The position numbers and the translations under genes are program-made. 64,000 bases of DNA from Alphaproteobacteria bacterium. Its GTDB lineage: Bacteria; Pseudomonadota; Alphaproteobacteria; Puniceispirillales; UBA1172. Shown here piece by piece: positions 18,536-29,690 of the stretch (its first letter is position 1; each line of letters starts with the position of its first letter). Location of the stretch: assembly GCA_016778985.1 (NCBI GenBank), contig JADHOM010000007.1:1-64000 (forward strand), written 5' to 3'. The notes below the pieces were generated by a model that was not told the DNA's origin, searched no databases, and saw only the letters and a program-made list of their open reading frames with translations.

Positions 18536-20461
18536 ATGCCCGTAATAACGCTACCTGATGGCGCCAAGCGTCAATATGATCAGCCTATTTCCGCCTATGA
18601 TGTGGCGGCAGATATTGGCCCCGGTTTAGCCAAGGCGGCACTGGCAGCGCGCCTAGATGGTGAGCTTATTGACTTGAGCCGTGTGATTGATCATGACGCT
18701 ACTCTGGCGATGGTGACGAATAAGGATGATGATGCACTGGCTTTGATCCGCCATGATTGCGCTCATGTCTTGGCTGAGGCTGTGCTTGAGCTGTTTCCAG
18801 AAACCCAGGTGACGATCGGGCCGTCTATCGAAAATGGCTTTTATTATGATTTTTATCGTGAGACGGCGTTTTCATCTGAAGATTTGGAAGCCATTGAAAC
18901 CCGTATGCATGCGATTGTTGATCGCGATGAGGCCATTACCCGCGAAGTCTGGACACGCGATGAAGCGGTAGCGTTCTATCGCCAGAATGATGAGCCATTT
19001 AAGGTCGAGCTAGTTGATGCTATCCCCGCAGATGAAACCGTGACGTTTTATCGGCAAGGTGATTTTATTGACCTATGTCGGGGGCCTCATGCGCCATCGA
19101 CAGCACGCATTGGCCATGCCTTCAAATTGATGAGTGTGGCAGGCGCGTATTGGCGTGGCGACTCGTCGCGGCCGATGTTACAGCGTATCTATGGAACGGC
19201 ATTTTTTCAGGAAAAAGAGCTAACCGCCTATCTTACCATGCTGGAAGAAGCTGAAAAGCGTGATCACCGTAAACTTGGCAAAGCGCTTGAGCTATTTCAT
19301 ATTCAAGAAGAAGCCACAGGGTCTGTATTTTGGCACCCAAAGGGCTGGACATTATACCTTGAGATTGAGAGTTATATGCGGCGGCGGTTAGATGCGGCAA
19401 AATACAAAGAAGTCAAAACCCCGCAAATGATTGACCGCAGTTTATGGGAAAAATCAGGCCATTGGGATAAATTCCGTGAGAATATGTTTACTGCGGAAAG
19501 TGAGGGAGATCGTATCCTTGCGCTGAAACCCATGAATTGCCCCGGTCATGTTCAGATTTATCGCCAAGGCATTACATCTTATCGGGATTTGCCCTTGCGT
19601 ATGGCAGAGTTCGGGTCGTGCCATCGCAATGAGCCATCAGGTGCCTTGCATGGTATTATGCGTGTTCGCGCCTTTACCCAAGACGATGCGCATATTTTCT
19701 GCACCGAAGACCAAATTGATAGCGAAGGCCGCGCCTTTTGTGATTTGTTGCTGGATATTTATAGAGACTTTGGATTTGAGGATGTGCGGGTTAAGTTTTC
19801 TGATCGCCCTGAAACCCGCGCTGGTGATGATGCGACATGGGATAAAGCCGAAGCAGCATTGGCATCAGCCACAGAAGCCGCAGGGCTGGAAACGACGCTT
19901 AATCCGGGTGAGGGTGCTTTCTATGGCCCGAAGCTTGAGTTTGTCTTGCGCGATGCGATTGGCCGAGATTGGCAATGCGGCACGTTGCAGGTTGATTTTG
20001 TGCTGCCTGAGCGGCTTGATGCAGAATATGTTGCCGAAGATGGTTCGCGCAAGCGTCCGGTGATGTTGCACCGCGCTATTTTAGGGTCAATGGAACGCTG
20101 GATTGGTATTTTAATTGAACAATATGCTGGCCGCATGCCGCCCTGGCTGTCGCCTGTTCAGGTGGTAGTTGCGCCAATCACGGATGCGGTCACGGCTTAT
20201 GCGGCTGAGGTTTATGAACGTCTTGCCGCACATGGCGCTAGAGTTGAGCTGGATAGCCGTAATGAGAAAATCAGCTATAAAGTGCGTGAACATTCGGTGG
20301 CGAAAGTGCCTTTCATCATTGCCATTGGCGAACGTGAAAAGGAAGAAGGGACAATTGCGCTGCGTCGTTTAGGTGAAAATAAGCAAGAAACCCTCGCTCT
20401 TGAGGATGCCGTTTCTATGCTGATTGAAGAAATTACACCACCGGATTTGAAAAATACCTGA
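18536..20461 (+). CDS. thrS: Threonyl-tRNA synthetase
   Basis: This class II synthetase charges tRNA-Thr. Domains: TGS (residues 1-60), the editing domain with HxxxH-type residues ([10 protein letters not shown] near residue 75, CRGPHAPST near 180), the catalytic core with [23 protein letters not shown] and DAHIFC, and an anticodon-binding C-terminus. The catalytic zinc ligands are Cys in MNCPG, His in DAHIF and a later His in MLHRAILGS. An in-frame ATG exists at 18512, but GAGG 5 nt before 18536 favours the latter, giving 641 residues, nearly the E. coli length. It leads the translation-gene cluster thrS-infC-rpmI-rplT-pheST. Confidence 0.97.
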   Translation: MPVITLPDGAKRQYDQPISAYDVAADIGPGLAKAALAARLDGELIDLSRVIDHDATLAMVTNKDDDALALIRHDCAHVLAEAVLELFPETQVTIGPSIENGFYYDFYRETAFSSEDLEAIETRMHAIVDRDEAITREVWTRDEAVAFYRQNDEPFKVELVDAIPADETVTFYRQGDFIDLCRGPHAPSTARIGHAFKLMSVAGAYWRGDSSRPMLQRIYGTAFFQEKELTAYLTMLEEAEKRDHRKLGKALELFHIQEEATGSVFWHPKGWTLYLEIESYMRRRLDAAKYKEVKTPQMIDRSLWEKSGHWDKFRENMFTAESEGDRILALKPMNCPGHVQIYRQGITSYRDLPLRMAEFGSCHRNEPSGALHGIMRVRAFTQDDAHIFCTEDQIDSEGRAFCDLLLDIYRDFGFEDVRVKFSDRPETRAGDDATWDKAEAALASATEAAGLETTLNPGEGAFYGPKLEFVLRDAIGRDWQCGTLQVDFVLPERLDAEYVAEDGSRKRPVMLHRAILGSMERWIGILIEQYAGRMPPWLSPVQVVVAPITDAVTAYAAEVYERLAAHGARVELDSRNEKISYKVREHSVAKVPFIIAIGEREKEEGTIALRRLGENKQETLALEDAVSMLIEEITPPDLKNT

Positions 20462-20512
20462 TTTCTGTTATAAAATATGATGTATAGTACATCTGACAGG
20501 CAACATATTCAA

Positions 20513-20518
20513 AAGGAG
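20513..20518 (+). promoter_or_regulatory. Ribosome binding site that places the infC start at an AUA codon
   Basis: A strong AAGGAG lies 8 nt before ATA at 20527. There is no ATG, GTG or TTG at usable spacing in the infC frame. Confidence 0.8.
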
Positions 20519-20526
20519 ATACGTCA

Positions 20527-21072
20527 ATAGCCCGTCCACCACAAGGCCCTCTGAAAGGCACACCGAAAGGTAATAGCCCTCGTGTTAACGACGCTATTAC
20601 TAACCCCACCGTACGTTGCATTGATCACAATGGCGAGCAATTAGGCGTCATTAACACTGCCGACGCATTGCGTCAGGCGTTTGATGCTGGGCTAGATTTG
20701 GTTGAAGTTCAGCCAAATGTTGACCCGCCTGTGTGTAAAATCCTTGATTACGGAAAGTTCAAATACGAAACGCAGAAACGAGCCAATATAGCGCGCAAGA
20801 AGCAAAAAATCGTTGATGTCAAGGAAATCAAGCTTCGCCCTAATATTGATGAACATGATTATCAGGTGAAGATGAAAAATGTTCGCAAGTTTATTGATGC
20901 TGGCGATAAGGTTAAGGTTACCCTGCGCTTCCGTGGACGTGAAATGGCTCACCAAGAGCTTGGCGCTCAGGTGCTTAGCCGTGTCAGAGAAGAAATGGAA
21001 AGCTTGACCAAGGTAGAAGCCATGCCAAAGCTGGAAGGCCGTCAAATGGTAATGGTTCTGGCGCCTGCCTGA
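20527..21072 (+). CDS. infC: Translation initiation factor IF-3, non-canonical AUA start
   Basis: IF-3 binds the 30S subunit, blocks premature 50S joining and discriminates against non-standard start codons. The frame continues well upstream of the first in-frame ATG (20668). The N-terminal domain begins ARPPQGP and runs through [19 protein letters not shown], matching other IF-3 N-termini. Starting at ATA (20527), with AAGGAG at 20513-20518, gives 181 residues, the expected size. The C-terminal domain has [15 protein letters not shown] and [14 protein letters not shown] poor start codon on infC is the known basis of IF-3 autoregulation (AUU in E. coli); the same logic is inferred here. Confidence 0.93.
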   Translation: MARPPQGPLKGTPKGNSPRVNDAITNPTVRCIDHNGEQLGVINTADALRQAFDAGLDLVEVQPNVDPPVCKILDYGKFKYETQKRANIARKKQKIVDVKEIKLRPNIDEHDYQVKMKNVRKFIDAGDKVKVTLRFRGREMAHQELGAQVLSRVREEMESLTKVEAMPKLEGRQMVMVLAPA

Positions 21073-21182
21073 TTGCGTTTTTCGCTATTTCTGCTTGCAT
21101 TAAGCGTGGTTTATGGATAAAACCCGTTCAAGTTCCGCGTCCGGGCGCAAAAGGGCATGCCTGGCCGGATGATGATCAACCT

Positions 21183-21212
21183 GGTTATATTTGATTTTGT
21201 TTTGATATAACC
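21183..21212 (+). promoter_or_regulatory. Hairpin in the rpmI leader
   Basis: GGTTATAT and ATATAACC pair as an 8-bp stem with a 14-nt loop, followed by CTTTTTG, about 20 bp before rpmI. It may be an attenuator, a weak terminator, or part of a ribosomal-protein autoregulatory leader. Confidence 0.4.
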
Positions 21213-21232
21213 CTTTTTGAAATGAGGTTAAA

Positions 21233-21430
21233 ATGCCCAAAATGAAAACGAAAAGCGGGGCGAAAAAGCGTTTTCGTCTGACCGCAACTGGAAAGGTTCG
21301 TGGCAGTGCCGCGTTTCTTCAGCATAATCTCCGTCGTCGTTCCCAAAAAATGAAACGCCAAGCGCGTGGCACCATGATCCTTAGTGATGCTGATGCCCGT
21401 ATCGTTAAGCGTTTTCTGCCGTACGCTTAA
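21233..21430 (+). CDS. rpmI: 50S ribosomal protein L35
   Basis: This 65-residue basic protein of the large subunit starts with [14 protein letters not shown], the typical L35 N-terminus, and keeps the [15 protein letters not shown] segment. GAGG lies 6 nt before the ATG. It is followed 12 bp later by rplT, the usual order. Confidence 0.98.
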   Translation: MPKMKTKSGAKKRFRLTATGKVRGSAAFLQHNLRRRSQKMKRQARGTMILSDADARIVKRFLPYA

Positions 21431-21442
21431 AGGAGATTTATC

Positions 21443-21799
21443 ATGGCAAGAGTAACTTCTGGTACTACCGCTGCTGCGCGTCATAAGAAAGTTATTGCCG
21501 CCGCCAAAGGATATTATGGCCGCCGCAAAAATGTCTATCGTGTCGCTAAGCAGGCTGTCGATAAAGCCCGCCAATACGCCTATCGTGACCGCCGTGTCCG
21601 TAAGCGTGAAATGCGTGCGCTTTGGATTCAGCGAATTAATGCTGCTGTCCGTCTCCATGGCATGACGTATTCGCAATTCATGAACGGGATTAAGCTAGCC
21701 GGCATAGAAGTTGACCGTAAGGTGATGGCTGATCTGGCGGTGCGTGATGAGGCGGCGTTTAAGGCGCTGGTTGAATCGGCTCGCAAAGCTTCAGCTTAA
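21443..21799 (+). CDS. rplT: 50S ribosomal protein L20
   Basis: This 118-residue large-subunit assembly protein has [21 protein letters not shown] and [17 protein letters not shown], the conserved rRNA-binding helices. It has a strong AAAGGAG ribosome site. In other bacteria L20 represses its own operon by binding the leader; whether that happens here cannot be seen. Confidence 0.98.
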   Translation: MARVTSGTTAAARHKKVIAAAKGYYGRRKNVYRVAKQAVDKARQYAYRDRRVRKREMRALWIQRINAAVRLHGMTYSQFMNGIKLAGIEVDRKVMADLAVRDEAAFKALVESARKASA

Positions 21800-21813
21800 G
21801 CGAGGTTCTACGA

Positions 21814-22893
21814 ATGGCTGGTGCCGATCCGCAAGCGTTACAAGAGGCAATTTTAGCAGCCATTGAGGCAGCAGATACGCCTGATGCGCTGGAGATAGTT
21901 CGCATTGGCTCTCTCGGAAAAAAAGGTGAACTGACCACGGCGATGAAATCCCTTGGTCAGCTTGAAGGCGATGCCCGAAGAGAAATGGGGCAAGCGCTAA
22001 ATGCAGTGAAAGACGCCGTCACTCAAGCGCTTGAGGCGCGCCGTAGCGCATTGGCAATGGCTGAACTTAATCGCCGGCTTGCAACCGAAACCGTTGATGT
22101 ATCATTAAGCCAGCGGCCTGAGACCGCAGGCGTTATTCATCCCCTATCGCGGACATTGGATGAGATATTGGCGATCTTTGCTGAAATGGGGTTTACGGTT
22201 GCCGAAGGCCCCGATATCGAAAGCGACTATTATAACTTTACGGCATTAAATATGCCCGAAGATCATCCTGCCAGACAAGAACATGATACATTCTATATGA
22301 CGCCTGATGCCGACGGTCAGCGCAAAGTCTTGCGGACACATACCTCACCTGTGCAAGTGCGGACGATGGAAGCGACATCTCCACCAATTCGCATTATTGC
22401 CCCTGGCCGCACCTATCGGTCTGATCATGATGCTACTCATTCACCGATGTTTCACCAATGTGAGGGGCTGGTCATTGGTGATGGGATAACGATGGCGCAC
22501 CTGAAAGGATGTTTAATTGAGTTTTGTCGTGCCTTTTTCAATGTTGATGATCTGCCTGTGCGCTTCCGCCCTAGCTATTTTCCGTTTACCGAACCATCAG
22601 CTGAGGTGGATATCGGGTGCAGCCGTGATGGTGGCGGCTTGACGATTGGCGCTGGTGCTGATTGGCTTGAAATTCTGGGTTGCGGCATGGTTAATCCGCG
22701 GGTCTTGGAATATTGCAATATTGATCCGAATGAACATCAGGGATTTGCTTTTGGCATGGGGCTGGAAAGGCTGGCTATGCTGAAATATGGTATTCCTGAT
22801 CTGCGGCCATTTTATGATAGCGATTTGCGCTGGATGCGGCATTACGGCTTCATGCCGTTTGATCCTCCATCTGTTCATCTTGGCTTAAGCTAG
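21814..22893 (+). CDS. pheS: Phenylalanyl-tRNA synthetase alpha subunit
   Basis: This is the catalytic subunit of the alpha2-beta2 enzyme, 359 residues. An N-terminal coiled-coil (about residues 1-90) binds tRNA. Class II motif 2 ([10 protein letters not shown] and [24 protein letters not shown]) and motif 3 ([21 protein letters not shown]) form the active site. GAGG precedes the ATG. It sits 14 bp after rplT and 10 bp before pheT. Confidence 0.97.
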   Translation: MAGADPQALQEAILAAIEAADTPDALEIVRIGSLGKKGELTTAMKSLGQLEGDARREMGQALNAVKDAVTQALEARRSALAMAELNRRLATETVDVSLSQRPETAGVIHPLSRTLDEILAIFAEMGFTVAEGPDIESDYYNFTALNMPEDHPARQEHDTFYMTPDADGQRKVLRTHTSPVQVRTMEATSPPIRIIAPGRTYRSDHDATHSPMFHQCEGLVIGDGITMAHLKGCLIEFCRAFFNVDDLPVRFRPSYFPFTEPSAEVDIGCSRDGGGLTIGAGADWLEILGCGMVNPRVLEYCNIDPNEHQGFAFGMGLERLAMLKYGIPDLRPFYDSDLRWMRHYGFMPFDPPSVHLGLS

Positions 22894-22903
22894 GGAGCCG
22901 AAT

Positions 22904-25306
22904 ATGAAGTTTACCTGGTCATGGCTTAACGACCATTTAGATACTGATGCAGATATGTCTGCTATTCTGGATGTCTTGCCTATGCTAGGGCTTGAGGTTG
23001 AGAGTGTGGTTGACCGCAGTCAAGCGCTTGCTCCCTTTACTATTGCCCGTATAGTTACAGCAGAGCCGCATCCAAATGCCGATAGCTTGCGGGTCTGTCA
23101 GGTTGATAATGGTGATGGTATGGTTGAGGTTGTTTGCGGGGCGCCAAATGCGGTGGCTGGACTAGTCGGTGTGTTTGCGCCTGTTGGGGCATATGTTCCG
23201 GGCATTGATCTGACCTTGACCGAAGCTGAGATTAGGGGCGTTAGCTCACGCGGGATGATGTGTTCTGAACGGGAAATGATGATCTCTGATGAGCATGATG
23301 GCATTATATCGCTAGCCACAGATGCGCCAATAGGCTCATCTTATGCGGCATGGGCAGGCCTGGATGATCCAGTGATTGAGATTGCGATTACCCCAAACCG
23401 TGCCGATTGTCTAGGCGTGCGGGGGATTGCGCGTGATCTCGCGGCGGCTGGTTATGGCAAATTGAAGCCGTTAAAATCAGAGCCTGTTGTGGCTAAAGGT
23501 AAAAGCGCAATCTCATGGCAATTGGACCTGCCATCTGATCAAGCTTATTTATGTCCACGCATTGTTGGCCGCAGCTTTTCAGGTCTCAGTAATGGCGTGT
23601 CACCAAAATGGATGCAACAGCGGCTAGAAGCCGTTGGCCAGCGCGTTATCTCAGCTTTGGTTGATATCACCAATTATATCATGCTTGATCTTGGTCGGCC
23701 GCTGCATGCTTATGATGCTGACCGTGTTAAGGGTGAAACGCTGACCGTGCGGCTAGCTAAATCAGGCGAGAACATGACCGCGCTTAATGAGAAAACCTAT
23801 CAGTTGGATGATCAGATGCTGGTTATTGCCGATGCTGATGGTGCTGATGATCTGGCCGGAATTATGGGCGGTGAGCGTACTGGCGTGACCGATGACACGA
23901 CAACAATGTTTCTTGAGATTGCTATTTTTGATCAGGTTTCTGTCGCTATGACAGGGCGTAAACTAAATATTCATTCTGATGCTAGGTATCGGTTTGAACG
24001 CGGCCTTGATGCGACTTCTCCAGACACAACCATTGATTATGTATCCGCCATGATATGTGCAATTTGCGGCGGCACAGCGTCGGAGCTAACCGCACAAGGT
24101 GAGGGCGCAGACTGGCAACGTCAGATCGGTTATCGCCCTGAACGCTGTGTTGATTTGACCGGCGTTAGCGTGGCAGCAGATAAACAGAAAACTATTCTTG
24201 AGACCCTCGGCTTTAGCATCGAAGATGCCAATCCTATGTGGCATGTTGCACCACCACCATGGCGCGGTGATATCGTTGGCGCGGCTGATCTGGTTGAGGA
24301 GATTATTCGGGTTAGTGGCTATGATGCTATTCCTGAACTGCCTTTGCCACGTCAGCGTGTGGTCAGCCAGCCAGCAGTTAATGCCGAACAAAAACGGCCT
24401 ATTATGTTGCGGCGGTTAATGGCTGGCCGCGGGATGAGTGAGACGGTTAGTTTCACCTTTGTTGATGCTGCAACGGCACAGCGTTATGGCGGCGGCAGCT
24501 CTGCCTTACATTTGGTTAACCCGATTAGCACTGATCTAGCCGTTATGCGGCCATCGCTTATTCCGGTTCTGATGGATGTGGTGGCACGCAATCAAGCGCG
24601 CGGCGAAAGTGATATTGCAGTGTTTGAAATTGGCCCTATCTTTGTTGATGATCCGCCGACTGGCCAGCATCCTGTGCTTGCCGGGATAAGGCACGGAATG
24701 ACGGCAGGCCGTGAATGGACAGGTTCAGCGCGGCCAGTTGATTGGCTCGATGTAAAAGCCGATGCTATGGCGGCGTTGGCGGCAATGGGAATAAAGACAG
24801 AGGCGCTCCAAACCCGCACTGATGCCCCTGAATGGTATCATCCGGGACAAAGCGGAACGCTTAATCAAGGTAAGATGGTATTGGCACGTTTTGGGACAAT
24901 GCATCCAGCCTATATGGACGCCCATGATCTCAAAGGCCCAGCCGCCGGATTTGAAGTTCTGCTGGATGCTGTGCCAATTCCGCGACAGAAATCATCCCAG
25001 CGGGCGCTTGCCAATTTATCACCATATCAACAGGTCGGGCGCGACTTTGCCTTTGTCTTAAATCAAGATGTGACGTCTGAAAAACTGATCAGAGCAGTTA
25101 GAGGCGCAGGCAAGCCACTCGTCACAGAGGTAACGGTGTTTGATGTTTATGCGGGAAAAGGCATTGCCGATGGACAGAAATCAGTGGCGCTAGCAGTCAC
25201 CTTACAGCCGATGAAAGCGACATTGACCGAGGCTGAGATTGAAGCCGTTAGTCAGGCCATTATCAGCGCCGTTGAAAAGCATTGTGGCGGTGTCTTACGC
25301 GGCTAA
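22904..25306 (+). CDS. pheT: Phenylalanyl-tRNA synthetase beta subunit
   Basis: This 800-residue subunit contains the tRNA-binding EMAP-like domain near the N-terminus (ADSLRVCQVDNG ... VVCGAPNA), the B3/B4 editing domain that removes Tyr-tRNA(Phe) (VDITNYIMLDLGRPLHAYD), B5, a catalytic-like core and a ferredoxin-fold anticodon-binding C-terminus (SPYQQVGRDFAFVLN). Length is normal. It ends the thrS-pheT block and is convergent with leuA. Confidence 0.97.
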   Translation: MKFTWSWLNDHLDTDADMSAILDVLPMLGLEVESVVDRSQALAPFTIARIVTAEPHPNADSLRVCQVDNGDGMVEVVCGAPNAVAGLVGVFAPVGAYVPGIDLTLTEAEIRGVSSRGMMCSEREMMISDEHDGIISLATDAPIGSSYAAWAGLDDPVIEIAITPNRADCLGVRGIARDLAAAGYGKLKPLKSEPVVAKGKSAISWQLDLPSDQAYLCPRIVGRSFSGLSNGVSPKWMQQRLEAVGQRVISALVDITNYIMLDLGRPLHAYDADRVKGETLTVRLAKSGENMTALNEKTYQLDDQMLVIADADGADDLAGIMGGERTGVTDDTTTMFLEIAIFDQVSVAMTGRKLNIHSDARYRFERGLDATSPDTTIDYVSAMICAICGGTASELTAQGEGADWQRQIGYRPERCVDLTGVSVAADKQKTILETLGFSIEDANPMWHVAPPPWRGDIVGAADLVEEIIRVSGYDAIPELPLPRQRVVSQPAVNAEQKRPIMLRRLMAGRGMSETVSFTFVDAATAQRYGGGSSALHLVNPISTDLAVMRPSLIPVLMDVVARNQARGESDIAVFEIGPIFVDDPPTGQHPVLAGIRHGMTAGREWTGSARPVDWLDVKADAMAALAAMGIKTEALQTRTDAPEWYHPGQSGTLNQGKMVLARFGTMHPAYMDAHDLKGPAAGFEVLLDAVPIPRQKSSQRALANLSPYQQVGRDFAFVLNQDVTSEKLIRAVRGAGKPLVTEVTVFDVYAGKGIADGQKSVALAVTLQPMKATLTEAEIEAVSQAIISAVEKHCGGVLRG

Positions 25307-25378
25307 ATTGCCTGCACAAGACCCATCTTAAAACACGACTTAAAACATGGCTTAATATACAGCCACCGTTATTAGCTA

Positions 25379-27097
25379 TCAGCTTTGATCTATGCGATTT
25401 AGTGCCGATACAACCGCCCGAATTGGGGCGCGCGTGATTGAGGTATCAAGCCCAACACCATACACATGCTTGCCATCATCGTCAGGAACAGCCAGTTCAA
25501 CATAGGCTGCGGATTCAGCCTTAGATGTTGCGCTTCGGGTGTTCTGGCCAAAGTCTTTGAGCCTGAAGGTTAAGCCGAATTGCTCTCTCACCCCGTTAAT
25601 GAAGGCAGATATAGGGCCATTACCTGTGGCGGTAAAACTGATCTCCTCGCCGCGATAGATAACGGTTGCCGCTATATCTTCTTGGTCATTATCTTTGGCT
25701 GATTTCTCACTGCTAAAGCTGATCAAAGTGAAAGGGCCGTTTTGATTGATATATTCATCCATGAAAATATCATAGATGCGGGCGCTGGTAATTTCTTGAC
25801 CTGTTGTATCCGCTACTTTCTGAACAGATTTACTTAGCTCAATTTCTGCCCCGCGCGGCAATTTAATATGATGATCGACTTCTAACAAATAAGCGACGCC
25901 GCCTTTACCAGACTGCGAATTGACGCGAATGATCGCTTCATAGGTGCGGCCAATATCTGACGGATCAATGGGCAGGTAAGGGACTTCCCAATATGTTGTA
26001 TCACTTTCCGCGAGCGCATCCATGCCTTTGCGAATAGCATCCTGATGGCTTCCCGAAAAGGCGGTATGTACCAATGAGCCGGCATAGGGATGACGTTCAT
26101 GAATAGGCAATTGGTTGCAAACCTCAGCCGTTTCAATCAGTTTATTGATGTCGGAAAAATCAAGTTTTGGATTGACGCCTTGCGTCAACATATTCAATCC
26201 CAGAGTGATAATATCAACATTACCTGTCCGCTCACCATTGCCAAATAACGTCCCTTCAACTCGATCACCGCCAGCCATAAGCGCTAATTCTGTTGCCGCC
26301 ACCGCACAGCCGCGATCATTATGAGGGTGAAGTGAGATGATGATACTGTCACGGCGTGAAAACTGCCGACACATCCATTCAATCTGATCAGCATAGATAT
26401 TCGGTGTTGCCATTTCTACCGTCGATGGCAGGTTTATAATGGTTTTATTATTGGGTGTTGGTTGCCATACGTCCATGACCTCATCACAGACCTCAAGCGC
26501 GTAATCCAGCTCTGTTCCAGTGAAAGATTCAGGTGAATATTGCAGCTGAAGATTAGTATTATTCAGCCGACCGATCCGTTCCACCACCATTTTTGCACCA
26601 TTAACAGCAATATCCTTAACGCCTTGCTGGGTGTCTTTGAACACAACACGGCGCTGAAGCGTTGAAGTTGAGTTATAGATATGCAGGATAGCATTTTTAC
26701 TGCCTTGCAATGCGTCAAAGGTACGGTCTACCAAATGCTCACGCGCCTGTGTCAGTACTTGAATAGTGACATCATCAGGAATATGGCCACCTTCGATTAG
26801 CTCACGGCAGAAATTAAAATCCGTATCAGACGCGGCAGGAAAGCCGACTTCAATCTCTTTGAAACCCATAGCGACCAAAAGCTGAAACATCGCCATCTTA
26901 CGTGGACTATCCATCGGTTCAATGAGCGCTTGATTGCCATCACGCAGATCAACACTGCACCAAATGGGGGCAGTTGTTATGGTTTTATCTGGCCAAGTCC
27001 TGTCTTTTAAATCGACGGCAGTAAAGGGGCGATATTTTTTGAAGCTTTTCTGTGTAGCCGACTTGCTGGCGGCGGTTTCTGGTTTTGTGGTGGTCAT
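25379..27097 (-). CDS. leuA: 2-isopropylmalate synthase (LeuA type 2)
   Basis: This enzyme condenses acetyl-CoA and 2-oxoisovalerate, the first committed step of leucine synthesis. At 572 residues it is the longer LeuA2 form. The HMGL-like barrel has DLRDGNQALIEPM near the N-terminus, with the metal-binding Asp, and HPHNDRGCAVAATELA plus GNGERTGNVD further on. The C-terminal third is the LeuA dimer domain that binds leucine for feedback inhibition. A GAAGG site precedes the ATG. It is transcribed alone, with a short hairpin in its leader. Confidence 0.95.
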   Translation of the reverse strand: MTTTKPETAASKSATQKSFKKYRPFTAVDLKDRTWPDKTITTAPIWCSVDLRDGNQALIEPMDSPRKMAMFQLLVAMGFKEIEVGFPAASDTDFNFCRELIEGGHIPDDVTIQVLTQAREHLVDRTFDALQGSKNAILHIYNSTSTLQRRVVFKDTQQGVKDIAVNGAKMVVERIGRLNNTNLQLQYSPESFTGTELDYALEVCDEVMDVWQPTPNNKTIINLPSTVEMATPNIYADQIEWMCRQFSRRDSIIISLHPHNDRGCAVAATELALMAGGDRVEGTLFGNGERTGNVDIITLGLNMLTQGVNPKLDFSDINKLIETAEVCNQLPIHERHPYAGSLVHTAFSGSHQDAIRKGMDALAESDTTYWEVPYLPIDPSDIGRTYEAIIRVNSQSGKGGVAYLLEVDHHIKLPRGAEIELSKSVQKVADTTGQEITSARIYDIFMDEYINQNGPFTLISFSSEKSAKDNDQEDIAATVIYRGEEISFTATGNGPISAFINGVREQFGLTFRLKDFGQNTRSATSKAESAAYVELAVPDDDGKHVYGVGLDTSITRAPIRAVVSALNRIDQS

Positions 27098-27138
27098 AAT
27101 AAACCTTCTTTAGTAATAGTCCGTTATCGAAATCAGTC

Positions 27139-27158
27139 ATGCTGAAGCTATTCAGCAT
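27139..27158 (-). promoter_or_regulatory. Perfect hairpin in the leuA leader
   Basis: ATGCTGAA and TTCAGCAT form an 8-bp stem with a 4-nt loop about 40 bp upstream of the leuA ATG. There is no T run after it, so it looks more like an operator or mRNA structure than a terminator. Confidence 0.45.
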
Positions 27159-27355
27159 ACTTACAATTATAGAAAAATCATAAATCCCGACCCTGGCCAT
27201 AGCTAAAGGCAAGAGCCGGGCTAGTTAGTCGATAATATGTACGGATCAATAACCACATACTTTCTTTTACTGCTCAATGCTCAGCGTGTCAATCTGACCG
27301 TTGCGCGGAGCCGTGGAAATAGGTATGAGTGGTTAATACATTTTTGAGGTTCATC

Positions 27356-29158
27356 ATGGTGCCTATATCCAACATTCGGAATTTTTCAATTATTGCCCAT
27401 ATTGATCATGGTAAGTCTACCTTAGCTGATCGTCTGATACAGGTATGCGGCGGTCTCACCGATCGTGAGATGAAAGAGCAGGTTCTGGATAATATGGAAC
27501 TTGAGCGTGAACGCGGCATCACGATTAAGGCGCAAACCGTGCGTTTATCGTATACCGCGAAGGATGGACAGGAATATATCCTTAATTTGATGGATACCCC
27601 CGGCCATGTTGATTTCGCCTATGAGGTATCGCGGTCACTAGCGGCTTGCGAAGGCTCATTGCTGGTTGTTGATGCCTCACAAGGGGTTGAGGCGCAGACG
27701 CTGGCAAATGTCTATCATGCGATTGATGTTAATCATGAGATTGTTCCTGTTCTCAATAAAATTGATCTGCCTGCCGCAGAGCCTGACCGTGTCCGCACGC
27801 AAATAGAGGATGTTATTGGGCTGGATGCCAGTGATGCTATTGAAGCCTCCGCTAAATCAAATATTGGCATTGAGGATGTGCTAGAGGCGTTGGTCAATCG
27901 CTTGCCACCCCCTCAAGGTGATCCTGATGCGCCTCTAAAAGCGATGCTGGTTGATAGCTGGTATGATCCTTATCTTGGGGTCATGACCTTGGTTCGGGTC
28001 ATTGATGGAGTTCTGAAAAAGGGCATGAAGGTCAGGATGATGGCGACAAATGCAAGCCACACGGTTGAACGTGTTGGCATCTTTGGCCCTAAGCCAACTA
28101 GCATTGATGCGTTAGGGCCGGGTGAGATGGGGTTTATTAATGCCAGTATCAAAACGGTTTCTGATGCTAAAATTGGTGATACGATCACTGATGACAGAAG
28201 GCCGGCAGAAGTCGCATTGCCAGGGTTTAAGCCATCTGTATCGGTGGTGTTCTGTGGATTATTCCCATTAGATGCAGGGGAGTTTACCGATTTAAGAGAA
28301 GCGCTTGAGAAGCTCAGCCTTAATGATGCATCTTTTTCGTTTGAAGCAGAAACATCAGCTGCCTTGGGCTTTGGCTTTCGTTGTGGGTTTCTAGGCTTGC
28401 TCCATATGGAAATCATCCGTGAACGGCTATTCCGTGAGTTTAACCTTGAGCTGATCGCAACGGCGCCATCTGTGGTTTATCATATCCATAAAACCGATGG
28501 TGAGATGGTCTCGCTTCACAATCCGGCGGATATGCCGGATGTCACGCGGATTAGCCATATTGAAGAGCCGTGGATCGAGGCTACCATTATGACACCTGAT
28601 GAGTTTCTGGGCGCGGTTCTGACGCTATGCACGGAACGGCGGGGGGAGCAGATCAATCTGACCTATGCCGGCAACCGTGCGATGGTTGTCTATAAGCTGC
28701 CCTTAAACGAAGTTGTGTTTGATTTTTATGATCGGCTAAAATCAGTCACCAAGGGTTATGCCTCATTTGATTATCATATCACGGGTTACAGAACGGGGGA
28801 GTTGGTCAAAGTTTCTATTCTGGTGAATAGTGATCCGGTCGATGCGTTGGCGATGATTGTTAATAAAGAACAAGCGGAAACCCGAGGCCGCGCGATTTGC
28901 GGCAGATTGAAAGATTTGATCCCGCGCCAGATGTTCAAAATTGCGTTGCAAGCGGCGATTGGCGGTAAGGTAATTGCGCGTGAAACGGTTGGCGCATTGC
29001 GTAAGGATGTGACGGCAAAATGTTATGGCGGTGATATCACGCGGAAGAAAAAATTGCTCGAAAAGCAGAAGGAAGGCAAAAAGCGGATGCGTCAGTTTGG
29101 TAATGTTGATATCCCGCAATCGGCGTTTTTAGAAGCCCTTAAGATGGGTGATAACTAG
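27356..29158 (+). CDS. lepA: Elongation factor 4 (LepA) GTPase
   Basis: LepA is a ribosome-associated translational GTPase, about 600 residues. The G domain has AHIDHGKST (P-loop), DTPGHVDF (G3) and NKIDLP (G4), followed by EF-G-like domains and the LepA-specific C-terminus ([13 protein letters not shown]). The frame is open to an ATG at 27329, but the family N-terminus [14 protein letters not shown] directly follows the ATG at 27356, which has GAGG upstream. Its stop is 2 bp from the stop of the convergent small membrane protein. Confidence 0.97.
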   Translation: MVPISNIRNFSIIAHIDHGKSTLADRLIQVCGGLTDREMKEQVLDNMELERERGITIKAQTVRLSYTAKDGQEYILNLMDTPGHVDFAYEVSRSLAACEGSLLVVDASQGVEAQTLANVYHAIDVNHEIVPVLNKIDLPAAEPDRVRTQIEDVIGLDASDAIEASAKSNIGIEDVLEALVNRLPPPQGDPDAPLKAMLVDSWYDPYLGVMTLVRVIDGVLKKGMKVRMMATNASHTVERVGIFGPKPTSIDALGPGEMGFINASIKTVSDAKIGDTITDDRRPAEVALPGFKPSVSVVFCGLFPLDAGEFTDLREALEKLSLNDASFSFEAETSAALGFGFRCGFLGLLHMEIIRERLFREFNLELIATAPSVVYHIHKTDGEMVSLHNPADMPDVTRISHIEEPWIEATIMTPDEFLGAVLTLCTERRGEQINLTYAGNRAMVVYKLPLNEVVFDFYDRLKSVTKGYASFDYHITGYRTGELVKVSILVNSDPVDALAMIVNKEQAETRGRAICGRLKDLIPRQMFKIALQAAIGGKVIARETVGALRKDVTAKCYGGDITRKKKLLEKQKEGKKRMRQFGNVDIPQSAFLEALKMGDN

Positions 29159-29160
29159 CG

Positions 29161-29511
29161 TCATTTATCTTTCTTAACGGCTACAGCCTTGCCGCGACCT
29201 TCACGATATTTACGCCATACGATTAATATCGCAGTGACGCCAATGAAAAATGGTGCCGCTGGCAGAAGCAAAATAAATGCAATCGTTGGATGCCATAAAA
29301 ATGGCGCACAATCGAGGCTGATGATTAACCCGCATGGATCAACATAACGGCTGATAACAGCCTCACTTACTTGCAGGCTGGTGGGGGCTAGCTGAAACCA
29401 CAAATAACCAACATCTGTGAATCCAGCACGTCCATCGGTCAGATCGACATATACCGCCACCAGCACCATCAGGCCAAAAAACAATCGTAATATAAAGCCA
29501 ATCCAACTCAT
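29161..29511 (-). CDS. Small membrane protein of unknown function
   Basis: This protein has about 116 residues and two clear hydrophobic helices, at the start (WIGFILRLFFGLMVLVAVYV) and near the C-terminus, separated by a segment with two Cys that may face the periplasm, and ending in a Lys/Arg-rich tail. No family was recognised. The frame could begin at a TTG at 29562, but the ATG at 29511 just before the first helix is simpler. Neither has a good Shine-Dalgarno. It is convergent with lepA. Confidence 0.6.
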   Translation of the reverse strand: MSWIGFILRLFFGLMVLVAVYVDLTDGRAGFTDVGYLWFQLAPTSLQVSEAVISRYVDPCGLIISLDCAPFLWHPTIAFILLLPAAPFFIGVTAILIVWRKYREGRGKAVAVKKDK

Positions 29512-29690
29512 GGCGGGAGTATGCCTATTAACTGCTGTTTTGGCAATGTTCTGGGGCGCCAATTCACTAAAAAGTGAATGAGGTTTTGCGTCTCATGCGC
29601 AAAAAATCAATGACAAGGCATTTAGCGTCATTCCGCCGTTGCGTCATGGCGCGGTTTTGGCTATTCTGCGCCAACATAGGCTGAATTAAT

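Noticed and set aside
26985-27212. Possible leucine-rich leader peptide for leuA attenuation
   Set aside because: The frame reads Leu-Leu-Leu just before leuA but runs on into it, and no terminator/antiterminator pair is visible.
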